In this document: in pieces, positions 22,983 to 30,332 of the stretch
Layout of the letters: each line of letters begins with the position of its first letter
Numbering within the stretch: position 1 is the first letter of the stretch
IMG/VR virus record: IMGVR_UViG_3300009124_000043
Coordinates: 1-35,803 of that record
DNA: 35,803 bases
DNA from: a virus
Strand: one strand, 5' to 3'
Translations under genes and position numbers: made by a program
The notes under the pieces: generated by a model
Seen by the model: only the letters and a program-made list of their open reading frames with translations
What the model was told of the DNA's origin: nothing
Database searches by the model: none

Positions 22983-25856
22983 ATGGGTCAAGTATCGGTC
23001 AACACAAAATACGGACCAATTGACTTTAAAATTACTGGCGATGCCCCTACAATTGGCGAACGCATGGAAATTGATAAAGTCATTGCAAATCCTCGTGCTT
23101 ATTTGCCTCAAGAAATAATTTCTGATTTTGATAAAAAACAAAAAGGTTTTGATCCTCAGTTTGACGTTGAAACGGGTATTAAAGACCTTGGACTGCGCCG
23201 TGCCTTGAGTTTAGCTGATGATGCGGAAGAAGAAGAAGCTGCTCTTGCAATGAAGGGATTAAAGCCAGAAGATTACATAAGAGACAATCGTGGTCGTCTT
23301 GCTTTGACGCCATCTGGTGCAGCGAAGTTTGGTGTAGAAACAGACAAGAATGTTCTGATTGATGAATCAGGCTTTAGTCGCGCTGATCTAGCGGATTTAG
23401 CAGGCATGGGACCTGAAGTCGGGGGTGCAATCGCAGGTGCGATTGGTGGTCAAGCTGTAATACCTATTCCAATTTTGGGTGCTGTAATTGGTGCCGCAGT
23501 AGGGGGTGGCGGTGGTAATTTGCTTGAAGAAGGCATTGAAGCCGCTATGGGTATATCAAGGCAATCTGCGGCAGAAATAGCCAGAGACACTGCTATAGAA
23601 GCTGGTATAGCTGCTGCGGGTGAAGGTATAGTTGGCCTTATCGGTAAGTCTTTTGGAGTTGTAGGGCGCGGTTTAGGACCACAGAGACTAACGCAAGATC
23701 AAGCAAAAACAATTAAAGAGAGCTTAGAAATGGGCGTTGCTCCAGCGCCGGGTCTTGTTGGCGCTCCTGCTCTTATTGCTCGGGCTGTTGCTACAGAGGA
23801 GCAGATATTTAAAGGCTCTGCACGTACTCGCTCAAACAATGAAGCAATTCAAACCGCGTTAGATGATCTTCGTGCAAGAGCGGGAACCAGTGACCCAGAT
23901 GCTCTAGGCCGAACAATTATAGCGGCTGTGCAGCAAGGCGATGAAACTTTGGGCCGCGCTGTTGATAATGCAGGTGTTGCCATACTTCGTGGCATGGAAA
24001 GCACTGCTGATGATTTGGGCCGTGCAGCGACCAAGGATTTGCAACTTGATCAAGATTTGTATGGTGCATTTCGTGCCGCCTATGAAAACTTTGACAACAT
24101 AGCGCAGGCAAAATGGACCCGCATCAATCGTGCAATGGAATCACCAATTGGAGACTCTAGGTTCATCCCAACAGCAGACATTGCAAAAAAAGCACGAGAT
24201 ATGAGAAAGAGCTATAGACCCACTCAAGCAGGGACAACTGGCGGGACTATGGAATCAATGCTTGAGCGTATAGGCTTGTTAGGCAAAAAATCTTCTTTTT
24301 CTGAGCTTTATAACGCTCGCAAAAGTTTAACCGATTTACTTAGGAAAAATGCTCGCTCTCAAACAATTCAACGCGAAGGTCGTGTTTTTCTTGATGCTTT
24401 GGACCGCAGATTAGAACTTCTGACAGATCCAAAAGCTATTGCATCATTTGCTGCTAATTCGGGTAGAAACATTGATGGTGCAGCATTAAGGCAAATTTCT
24501 GATGCTGCATCTGATTTGCGCGGTGCGCGTGAGTTTTACGAAAAAGGCATGAGATACTTTGATGAAGTAGGATCTGCTGCATCTATTCGTGCCATTCGGG
24601 AAGAACTTAAAAATGGTGTAGTTCCGAACGTTGAAGAAACTGTCTTCAAACTCGTAAAGCCAAACAAGCCAAGGTATTTGATCGCTGCTAAAACTTTGTT
24701 TGATGAGTTTGGAGGAAGAGGTTCTTTTGAGACTTTTCGTCAACGTATGGCATCACAATGGCTGAGAAATTCATTAGAGAAGTCTGTAAACTCAGCACGT
24801 CCTGATAAGTTTAGCGCGTCTGCATTTAATAAAGATGTTAAAGCATTAGGCACAACATTAGATCAATTGTTCGGGCAACAAGCAAATGCAATTCGAAAGC
24901 TCGCCAATGAGATTGATTCTGTAAGTCTTCGTAATGTTGATCAAAGTGTAATTGATCGTGTAATTGCATCTGGCGCAGATGAAAGTTCAGTTGGCTTGTT
25001 GCGTAATCTTAAAGAAGCTCAAAAGGAAGCGTCAGAATTTGCGCGTGACAGAGCAATCAACGCATTTCGTCGTGAGGGTCTTAGCCCACAAGAGGCGGCT
25101 GATTTGATTGTTAATGGCTCAACAAAGCCAACCACAATAACCAAGATCATGAAGTATTATGATAACTCTCCTGAAGCTATGCAGCAATTGCGTGGCACAT
25201 ATATGGAGCATATCATTGGTGACTTTGGTGAGAGCTTCTTAGTTGAACCAAAACAGCTAAAGGCTTTTGGAACAAGACTCATAAAAGAATATGACTCTGG
25301 CAAACTTGGCGCAGTTTTTGGCGAAGAGATGGCAGACGAAATGGCTAAGTTTGGTCGTGTTCTTAACTTTAATGCCCGTACTGTCGAGGGCGGTGGTCTT
25401 GTTGCGGCTAACATTGCGGCAAGTCCAGTTCAAAACCTTGGCAAGTTGTTGCGCTACAGCATAATTGGTCGCGTCTTTTCTAGTCCATTGTTTTATAAAA
25501 ACTTATCAAAACGTGTAAATGCAATGACAGGTGAAGGTGTATCTAGGCCAGAAGCTGTAGGTAGAATTATATCGCAGGCGCTATCTTCTGCTGTTGCTCA
25601 AACAAGTGCGCAGTCTATCGAAGAGGGCGTATCGGAGACGACAAAACAAAGCAGAGCTTACCTTGATTCAATGGCACAACGACAGCAGCGCCCGGCATCT
25701 CAAACTATAACCCGAACAAATATTCCGGTTCCTGAAATACCCCCGGTACAAACACCTGCTGTTTCTGATGTTTCTAATATTCGTCAACGCGCAAGAGAAA
25801 ACCCAGCAGTGGCTGCAACACTACTGGGCGGTCTTGGAAGCGCGGGGTTGCTTTAA
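22983..25856 (+). CDS. Large internal virion (ejection) protein
   Basis: At 957 residues this is the largest gene of the window. An N-terminal domain (1-130) is followed by a glycine-zipper hydrophobic region (GPEVGGAIAGAIGGQAVIPI, about 143-183) that could span a membrane. The remaining 700 residues are helical, with charge-rich coils and a Pro/Gln-rich end. No lysozyme or transglycosylase motif was found. Size, hydrophobic zipper and position at the end of the virion block fit a podovirus ejection protein such as the largest T7 internal protein, although sequence similarity to T7 is not claimed. Its stop overlaps the end of the minus-strand regulator by 3 bp (25853-25856). Confidence 0.65.
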   Translation: MGQVSVNTKYGPIDFKITGDAPTIGERMEIDKVIANPRAYLPQEIISDFDKKQKGFDPQFDVETGIKDLGLRRALSLADDAEEEEAALAMKGLKPEDYIRDNRGRLALTPSGAAKFGVETDKNVLIDESGFSRADLADLAGMGPEVGGAIAGAIGGQAVIPIPILGAVIGAAVGGGGGNLLEEGIEAAMGISRQSAAEIARDTAIEAGIAAAGEGIVGLIGKSFGVVGRGLGPQRLTQDQAKTIKESLEMGVAPAPGLVGAPALIARAVATEEQIFKGSARTRSNNEAIQTALDDLRARAGTSDPDALGRTIIAAVQQGDETLGRAVDNAGVAILRGMESTADDLGRAATKDLQLDQDLYGAFRAAYENFDNIAQAKWTRINRAMESPIGDSRFIPTADIAKKARDMRKSYRPTQAGTTGGTMESMLERIGLLGKKSSFSELYNARKSLTDLLRKNARSQTIQREGRVFLDALDRRLELLTDPKAIASFAANSGRNIDGAALRQISDAASDLRGAREFYEKGMRYFDEVGSAASIRAIREELKNGVVPNVEETVFKLVKPNKPRYLIAAKTLFDEFGGRGSFETFRQRMASQWLRNSLEKSVNSARPDKFSASAFNKDVKALGTTLDQLFGQQANAIRKLANEIDSVSLRNVDQSVIDRVIASGADESSVGLLRNLKEAQKEASEFARDRAINAFRREGLSPQEAADLIVNGSTKPTTITKIMKYYDNSPEAMQQLRGTYMEHIIGDFGESFLVEPKQLKAFGTRLIKEYDSGKLGAVFGEEMADEMAKFGRVLNFNARTVEGGGLVAANIAASPVQNLGKLLRYSIIGRVFSSPLFYKNLSKRVNAMTGEGVSRPEAVGRIISQALSSAVAQTSAQSIEEGVSETTKQSRAYLDSMAQRQQRPASQTITRTNIPVPEIPPVQTPAVSDVSNIRQRARENPAVAATLLGGLGSAGLL

Positions 25857-26077
25857 TCTTCTAATACAGAAGCAATGCCACCCAAGTTGTGACGCCTGTC
25901 ATAACGAGATGCCACCTTTGCTTGCACATCGTCATAAGCATCATCAATCATGCGCGACAACTGGCGTCCAATAGCACGATCTTCATGATCCGCTATTTTT
26001 ACTAATTTGTCGTAAGCATCTATTGAAACACCTACAGATTTGTATTTTACTGGATTCGGCATGGAGGACTTTCCCAT
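25853..26077 (-). CDS. Ribbon-helix-helix transcription regulator-like protein
   Basis: The 74-residue product on the minus strand has the ribbon-helix-helix layout: a beta strand KSVGVSI (13-19), a helix DAYDKLVKIADHEDR (20-34), then a turn and helix AIGRQLSRMIDDAYDDV. Such small dimers bind short inverted DNA repeats. It is the only minus-strand gene, lying tail-to-tail with the last virion gene and head-to-head with the DUF1064-like gene, whose start is 2 bp away. It may switch between early and late transcription. A second start at 26062 (Met6) is possible and would leave a longer leader from the embedded promoter. Confidence 0.75.
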   Translation of the reverse strand: MGKSSMPNPVKYKSVGVSIDAYDKLVKIADHEDRAIGRQLSRMIDDAYDDVQAKVASRYDRRHNLGGIASVLED

Positions 26078-26079
26078 AA

Positions 26080-26454
26080 ATGACGTTTCCTACTGTATAT
26101 AATCCCAAGCGGCGTGGGTCAAGACCCAAGTATGGTAATAAGAAAGTAACTGTTGATGGCATCAAGTTTGATTCCAAGTGGGAGTCACAGCGTTACATGT
26201 ACCTCAAGTCGCTCGAACGCGCAGATCAGGTCAAGGATCTTGAGCTACAAGTGCGCTATAATATAGCGGTCAACGGCGAGAAGATTTGCGCTTACGTTGC
26301 AGACTTTCGATACCAAAAGCAAAACAAAGACGGCGACTGGTACGAAGTTGTCGAAGATGCCAAGGGCGTTGAAACCCCTGAATTTAAACTGAAAAAGAAA
26401 TTAATGAAAGCCGTTCACGGCATAGAAATATTTTTATCTAAAAAAAGTCGTTGA
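26080..26454 (+). CDS. DUF1064-like, PD-(D/E)XK nuclease-type protein
   Basis: The 124-residue product has KYGNKKVTVDGIKFDSKWES (17-36), YVADFRY (72-78) and VVEDAKG (90-96), the signature of the DUF1064 phage family. Residues Glu35, Asp75 and Asp93-x-Lys95 fit a PD-(D/E)XK nuclease core, such as that of Holliday-junction or restriction-type endonucleases. It may resolve or trim DNA during replication or packaging. The start is 2 bp from the divergent regulator gene, with GGAGG at 26063-26067 (12-base gap) as its ribosome site. A strong -35-like TTGACA overlaps its stop codon. Confidence 0.8.
   Translation: MTFPTVYNPKRRGSRPKYGNKKVTVDGIKFDSKWESQRYMYLKSLERADQVKDLELQVRYNIAVNGEKICAYVADFRYQKQNKDGDWYEVVEDAKGVETPEFKLKKKLMKAVHGIEIFLSKKSR
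26094..26122 (-). promoter_or_regulatory. Candidate promoter for the minus-strand regulator
   Basis: On the minus strand TTGACC (26122-26117), a 17-bp spacer and TATACA (26099-26094) lie inside the first codons of the divergent DUF1064-like gene. Transcription would begin near 26087, only about 10 bases before the ATG at 26077. Confidence 0.5.
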
Positions 26455-26479
26455 CATGTCCCAAGCTATATGGGATAGG
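26451..26479 (+). promoter_or_regulatory. Candidate early promoter with consensus -35
   Basis: A perfect TTGACA lies at 26451-26456. At 17 bp spacing the -10 is GATAGG (26474-26479), which is poor. The region also has TCCCA-N7-TGGGA, a small inverted repeat that could be an operator. It is followed by a short leader and AAAGGAA before the ATG at 26516. Confidence 0.4.
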
Positions 26480-26515
26480 TAAGGCTCTAGTAATTTAAAG
26501 CGGAAAGGAATCGAC

Positions 26516-26914
26516 ATGAATAGTCGTGAACTGTTCGAGCGTCGAGAGGAACTCAAGCACGTTATCAGTGAATTGCGTGATGAGTTGAAAGACGTTGAAC
26601 AACAACTCCATGATACATTTTTTACCCAAGCGCGTGATGCTTTACGCGCAGACGGTAAAGACTTTGGCACCACATATATTGTTGCAGGCAATCGTAAGCT
26701 GAAGGCTACGGTGCGCAAGAAAGTCGTGTGGGACCAAGACGAACTTGGCTGCGTCTTAGAGGCAATGCCAGAGGAAGACGCACGTCATTACGGTAAGCTG
26801 ACACTTGCTGTTGACGAGCGTAAATACACAGCGGCACCACCCGCTATTCGCAACCTTCTTGAGCCATGTCGGACAGTTGAAGTCGGTGGCTTTACAATTG
26901 AGGAATCAGACTAA
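26516..26914 (+). CDS. Conserved coiled-coil protein of unknown function, early region
   Basis: The 132-residue product has an N-terminal coiled coil (RREELKHVISELRDELKDVE, about 9-28). A beta/alpha part follows with TTYIVAGNRKLKATVRKKVV and KLTLAVDERKYTAAPPAIRN. I recall similar proteins at the start of early operons of pelagic phages but cannot name a function. It precedes the two NGNHR paralogues and overlaps the first by one base. It could be a DNA-binding or Gam-like protein; this is a guess only. Confidence 0.6.
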   Translation: MNSRELFERREELKHVISELRDELKDVEQQLHDTFFTQARDALRADGKDFGTTYIVAGNRKLKATVRKKVVWDQDELGCVLEAMPEEDARHYGKLTLAVDERKYTAAPPAIRNLLEPCRTVEVGGFTIEESD

Positions 26915-27840
26915 TGAACTTTACTAGCAAGTTAGACGTCAAGCTGCAAGAAATGATGAATGCTTCTGATCCAATTGATCGAAAGCAAATTCTATTTAGT
27001 GCAGAAATCACCGCTGAAGAAATGAAGAAAATCAGCGAAATGAACTACAAAGGCAATCGTGATTTGCACCGCCCCACATTTCGCAAATATGTCAGGGCAA
27101 TGAATCTTAATCGTTGGGTTTTAACTCCCGAACCTTTGGTCTTTGTCAAACAAGGAACAGAATGGGTTATGATTAATGGCAATCATAGATCAAATGCTCA
27201 AATTGAAACGGGAACAACAAATTGTTATTCCATTGCAATTGTTGATTCCATCGACAGGTATAAATACTTGGATCAAGGAAAGGTAAGAACCAACGCAGAT
27301 ATTATTGGGGCGCACATCAATATTGTTCAGCCAATTCAATATCTTCTTCGTGCTTCTTCTTTCGTTTCACATCCAATGCCAGAAGATGTGGAAAACGTCC
27401 TGAGAAGTCGAATTGGTGAATTGCTTTCTGAAGTTGAATATGAAATCAAGCCACCGCGCAAAAGCGGAAGCATTTGGAAACAAACAGCGTTCAAAGCTGC
27501 GTTTGTAATGGCAATCATGACAGATCGCGTTAGCTATGAAAATGCTTATGATGTTTATGATTCACTTTCTCATGGTGATCTAAAAGAATGGCCTGATGTT
27601 TTCGTGCAGCTTTATCGGCAGGTCATGGAAAGTTCTATTTCTGTCAATAGAACAGGTCAATCTTTGGACAATGATTATTTCATGCGCGGAATGTTTGCGT
27701 TTGAACATCATAGCAGCGAAGGGAAAACCTTGGCGATTCATAACAACTTTAGAAACTCTGTCAAAGAAGACGTGTTTGAAGTCATGAAGCAGTTTACGCC
27801 AATCGAAGAAAAGGCGGCAGCGTATGAGGAGGCAAAGTGA
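26914..27840 (+). CDS. ParB/DGQHR-like domain protein, copy 1
   Basis: The 308-residue product carries NRWVLTPEPLVF (66-77), WVMINGNHRSNAQIETG (84-100, NGNHR at 88-92) and LDQGKVR (119-125). This order (strand, N/D-G-x-H-R, then D-x-G-x-x-R) is the core of the ParB/DGQHR-like fold used by ParB-type proteins, DndB and related phage proteins. The C-terminal half is helical with EIKPPRKSG and WPDVFVQLYRQVM. The gene starts on a TAATG junction and ends on a TGATG junction with a second copy. The domain may bind nucleotide or DNA; the biological role is unknown. A DNA-modification or anti-restriction function is a hypothesis. Confidence 0.7.
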   Translation: MNFTSKLDVKLQEMMNASDPIDRKQILFSAEITAEEMKKISEMNYKGNRDLHRPTFRKYVRAMNLNRWVLTPEPLVFVKQGTEWVMINGNHRSNAQIETGTTNCYSIAIVDSIDRYKYLDQGKVRTNADIIGAHINIVQPIQYLLRASSFVSHPMPEDVENVLRSRIGELLSEVEYEIKPPRKSGSIWKQTAFKAAFVMAIMTDRVSYENAYDVYDSLSHGDLKEWPDVFVQLYRQVMESSISVNRTGQSLDNDYFMRGMFAFEHHSSEGKTLAIHNNFRNSVKEDVFEVMKQFTPIEEKAAAYEEAK

Positions 27841-28751
27841 TGAATATTTTTGAAAAACTTGATCTTAAATGGCAAGAAATGCACAACACCGATTGCCCTT
27901 TGGACAGTAAGCAGTTGACCTTTAATTCTCTTCTTTCTTCAGAAGACGCAAAAAAACTGTGTGAGTTCAATTACAGTGGCAACAGAGACTTAAACAATCA
28001 AAACTATAGGCGATTTGTTAGGTCGATGAATTTAAGCAGGTGGGACTTAACCCCAGAGCCGTTAGTGTTTACTAAATATGATGGCTCTTGGGTTCTTATC
28101 AACGGAAACCACCGTTTAAATGCACAAATTGAAACCGGAAAACAAATTGCTTATGCGGTGTCAATTGTCAGAGAGCTTGAAATTTTTAAAATTCTTGATC
28201 AAGGAAAGGCACGTTCTATCCATGAAATCCTTAACATTGAAAAACAAGTAAGCGGTCCAATCGCTTATCTTTTCAGGTCTGCAACTTTTGTAAGAGATCC
28301 CTCGCATGAAGATGTTCATAAGGTCATTAATACTAAAGTTGGAAATCTCTTAATTGAAATTGAACAAGAGATTAAGCCACCTAAAAGTGCAAGAAGTCCT
28401 TGGAAATCACCTTCCTTTAGAGCGGCATATGTTATGGCGATTGAGTTGGGTTTAATTGAACATGAAAAGGCTCGTGAATTGTACAATGTAATCTGCCATT
28501 CAAACATTAAAAAATGGCCTGATGTATTTGTTTCCATGCACAAACAAATCATGGAAAAAACCATTGGGATCGAAACAGGTGGCAGGACCCTTGATAACAC
28601 AAATTTTATGAGAGGGATGTATGCCTTTGCAAATTCTGATTGGGAAGGTGATCATATGTCTGTGCATCAATCTTTTAGGAAAAAACTAAAAGAAATGGTT
28701 CCAAATTATATGAAAAAATACACGTTAGAAGAAGAAAGGATGGTGTCATAA
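27840..28751 (+). CDS. ParB/DGQHR-like domain protein, copy 2
   Basis: Starting at the ATG of the TGATG junction (27840), the product has 303 residues. It is colinear with copy 1: KLD at 6-8, TPEPLVF at 71-77, NGNHR at 88-92 and LDQGKAR at 119-125 have identical positions. By hand I count 54 identities in the first 96 residues. The C-terminal half keeps IKPPK, FRAAYVMAIELGL, WPDVFV and MRGMYAF. Third positions are visibly AT-richer than in copy 1. A GTG at 27837 would add one residue and break the exact alignment, so ATG is preferred. Tandem duplication followed by divergence, or acquisition of a related copy, would explain the pair. Confidence 0.75.
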   Translation: MNIFEKLDLKWQEMHNTDCPLDSKQLTFNSLLSSEDAKKLCEFNYSGNRDLNNQNYRRFVRSMNLSRWDLTPEPLVFTKYDGSWVLINGNHRLNAQIETGKQIAYAVSIVRELEIFKILDQGKARSIHEILNIEKQVSGPIAYLFRSATFVRDPSHEDVHKVINTKVGNLLIEIEQEIKPPKSARSPWKSPSFRAAYVMAIELGLIEHEKARELYNVICHSNIKKWPDVFVSMHKQIMEKTIGIETGGRTLDNTNFMRGMYAFANSDWEGDHMSVHQSFRKKLKEMVPNYMKKYTLEEERMVS

Positions 28752-29614
28752 TGGCTTTGCAAATTATCACAGCCGATCAGCGTCTCGCTGAAAAGAAAGG
28801 CCACAAGATCGTGGTATGTGGGCAAAGTGGTGTGGGTAAAACCACACTCGCCCGAACATTAAACAGCGCAAGCACGTTGTTCTTGGACCTTGAGGCGGGT
28901 GATGCTGCAATCGAAGGACACCCGATTGACGTTATTCGTCCTCGCACATGGACAGAGTGTCGTGACCTTGCCTGTTTCTTGGGCGGACCTAATCCCGCGC
29001 TTAGTGAGGATCAGCCTTACTCTCAGGCGCATTACGATTATGTTGCCTCAATGTTTGGAGACAGTGCAGAAATCTGGCAGAGGTACGATACTCTTTTCGT
29101 GGACTCTATTACTGTTGCAGGGCGTTTGTGCTTTCAGTGGTGCTTACAGCAGCCTGAGTCGCGCTCTGAGCGGTCAGGGAAGCTGGACACACGCGCAGCT
29201 TACGGAATGCATGGACGTGAGATGATGTCATGGCTCACACACTTGCAGCACATCCGCGAAAAGAATGTGATTTTTGTTGGCATTCTTGACGAAATCACAG
29301 ATGATTATGGGCGCAAGCAATATGCGCTGCAAATCGAAGGCAGCAAAACTGGTCGTGAATTGCCCGGGATTGTTGACGAAGTAATTACAATGGCAATCCT
29401 GTCAGGGGATCACGGTCAGTATCGTGCATTTGTCTGTCAGCCATTGAATGAATGGGGATACCCTGCAAAAGATCGCAGTGGTCGCCTCGAAACTTTGGAA
29501 GAGCCGCATCTTGGCAAACTAATGGAAAAGATGTCTAGTGGTTCTCCAGAGGACTCCAAGGATTTGACGTTCGTTGATCCTGCAACTCAAAACTCTAGCG
29601 AAGAGGTAGCATAA
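28751..29614 (+). CDS. Sak4-like RecA-fold ATPase (single-strand annealing)
   Basis: The 287-residue product has Walker A GQSGVGKT (24-31) and Walker B LFVDS (115-119, Asp118). The later motifs WLTHLQHIREKNVIFVGIL and GSKTGRELPGIVDEVITMAI are typical of the phage AAA_24 / Sak4 family. These proteins bind single-stranded DNA and help strand annealing together with the phage SSB. The following gene is an SSB-like protein, matching known Sak4-SSB pairs. The gene starts in a TAATG overlap with the previous gene. ATPase and family are well supported; the annealing role is from the family. Confidence 0.85.
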   Translation: MALQIITADQRLAEKKGHKIVVCGQSGVGKTTLARTLNSASTLFLDLEAGDAAIEGHPIDVIRPRTWTECRDLACFLGGPNPALSEDQPYSQAHYDYVASMFGDSAEIWQRYDTLFVDSITVAGRLCFQWCLQQPESRSERSGKLDTRAAYGMHGREMMSWLTHLQHIREKNVIFVGILDEITDDYGRKQYALQIEGSKTGRELPGIVDEVITMAILSGDHGQYRAFVCQPLNEWGYPAKDRSGRLETLEEPHLGKLMEKMSSGSPEDSKDLTFVDPATQNSSEEVA

Positions 29615-30240
29615 TGCTAAATTTAAATAATGTACCCGCCGACGATAATTCACAAAACCGTGAGTTTACGTTAATCCCGAACGGCACAGTGTGCCGCGCC
29701 GTAATTGTTGTAAAGCAAGGCGATACAGAAGTTCCAGAGTTTGGCTCTGGCCCGTGGTTCAAGAAGTCCATGTCATCTGCGGCAAAATGGATGGAGCTTG
29801 AGTTCACTATCATTGGTGGTGAATATGATCGCCGTAAGTTCTGGGATCGCATCTTTGTCGATGGTGATAAGATGGGCCAGAGCGGCATCCCGCAGGCCAA
29901 AGAGATTGGTTTGCGCACATTGAAATCAATTGTCGAAAGTGCGCGTAACATTGATCCTGCGGACATGTCGCCACAGGCACAGCAAAACAGAAATATTTCT
30001 GGTGTTTTTGACTTAAATGCTATGGAAATCTGTGCTAAGATTGGTATTAAGAAAGGAACAAACGGCTACAGCGATAGCAATCGCTTGGTTGCCGCCTTGA
30101 CACCTAATTCGCGGGAATTTATCCCAAGTGGTCAGGCTCCAGTAATGCAGACCCCAGCGGCTGCACAGTCGATGCAACAAGTGGCACCCACAGCGCCACC
30201 ACAAGCGTCAGGAGCAATCCCATCTTGGGCTAACAGATAA
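29614..30240 (+). CDS. DUF669-like single-stranded DNA-binding protein
   Basis: The 208-residue product has a beta-rich part (about 15-105) with GPWFKKSMSSAAKWMELEFT and KFWDRIFVDGDKM, as in DUF669-type OB-fold proteins that replace SSB in phages. A short linker and a Gln/Ala/Pro-rich flexible tail ending ASGAIPSWANR follow, like the tails that recruit partners. It is encoded directly after the Sak4-like ATPase, starting at the last base of its stop. The structured leader RNA begins one base after its stop codon, so its mRNA and protein may both be involved in controlling the next gene. Confidence 0.75.
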   Translation: MLNLNNVPADDNSQNREFTLIPNGTVCRAVIVVKQGDTEVPEFGSGPWFKKSMSSAAKWMELEFTIIGGEYDRRKFWDRIFVDGDKMGQSGIPQAKEIGLRTLKSIVESARNIDPADMSPQAQQNRNISGVFDLNAMEICAKIGIKKGTNGYSDSNRLVAALTPNSREFIPSGQAPVMQTPAAAQSMQQVAPTAPPQASGAIPSWANR

Positions 30241-30320
30241 TCTAGCGGCAAGGCCATTCCGCGCCTGCTAGACCTCTGACCGGGGGGCAGAGGGCCGCAT
30301 ACCCCCCACCAATTCTAGCG
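30241..30320 (+). promoter_or_regulatory. Structured leader RNA: H-type pseudoknot with alternative stems
   Basis: CCTCTG (30273-30278) pairs with CAGAGG (30288-30293). The loop contains GGGGGG (30282-30287), which can pair with CCCCCC (30302-30307), giving an H-type pseudoknot with a 3-base and an 8-base loop. GCTAGA (30267-30272) can pair either with TCTAGC at 30241-30246 upstream or with TCTAGC at 30314-30319 downstream, which ends five bases before the helicase Shine-Dalgarno. No U-run follows, so it is not a simple terminator. It is distinctly GC-rich for this genome. Confidence 0.65.
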
Positions 30321-30332
30321 AACAGGTGTTTT

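Noticed and set aside
30282-30307. Simple G/C hairpin acting as an intrinsic terminator
   Set aside because: No U-run follows the CCCCCC, and the helicase gene begins 25 bp later, so a leader structure is a better reading.
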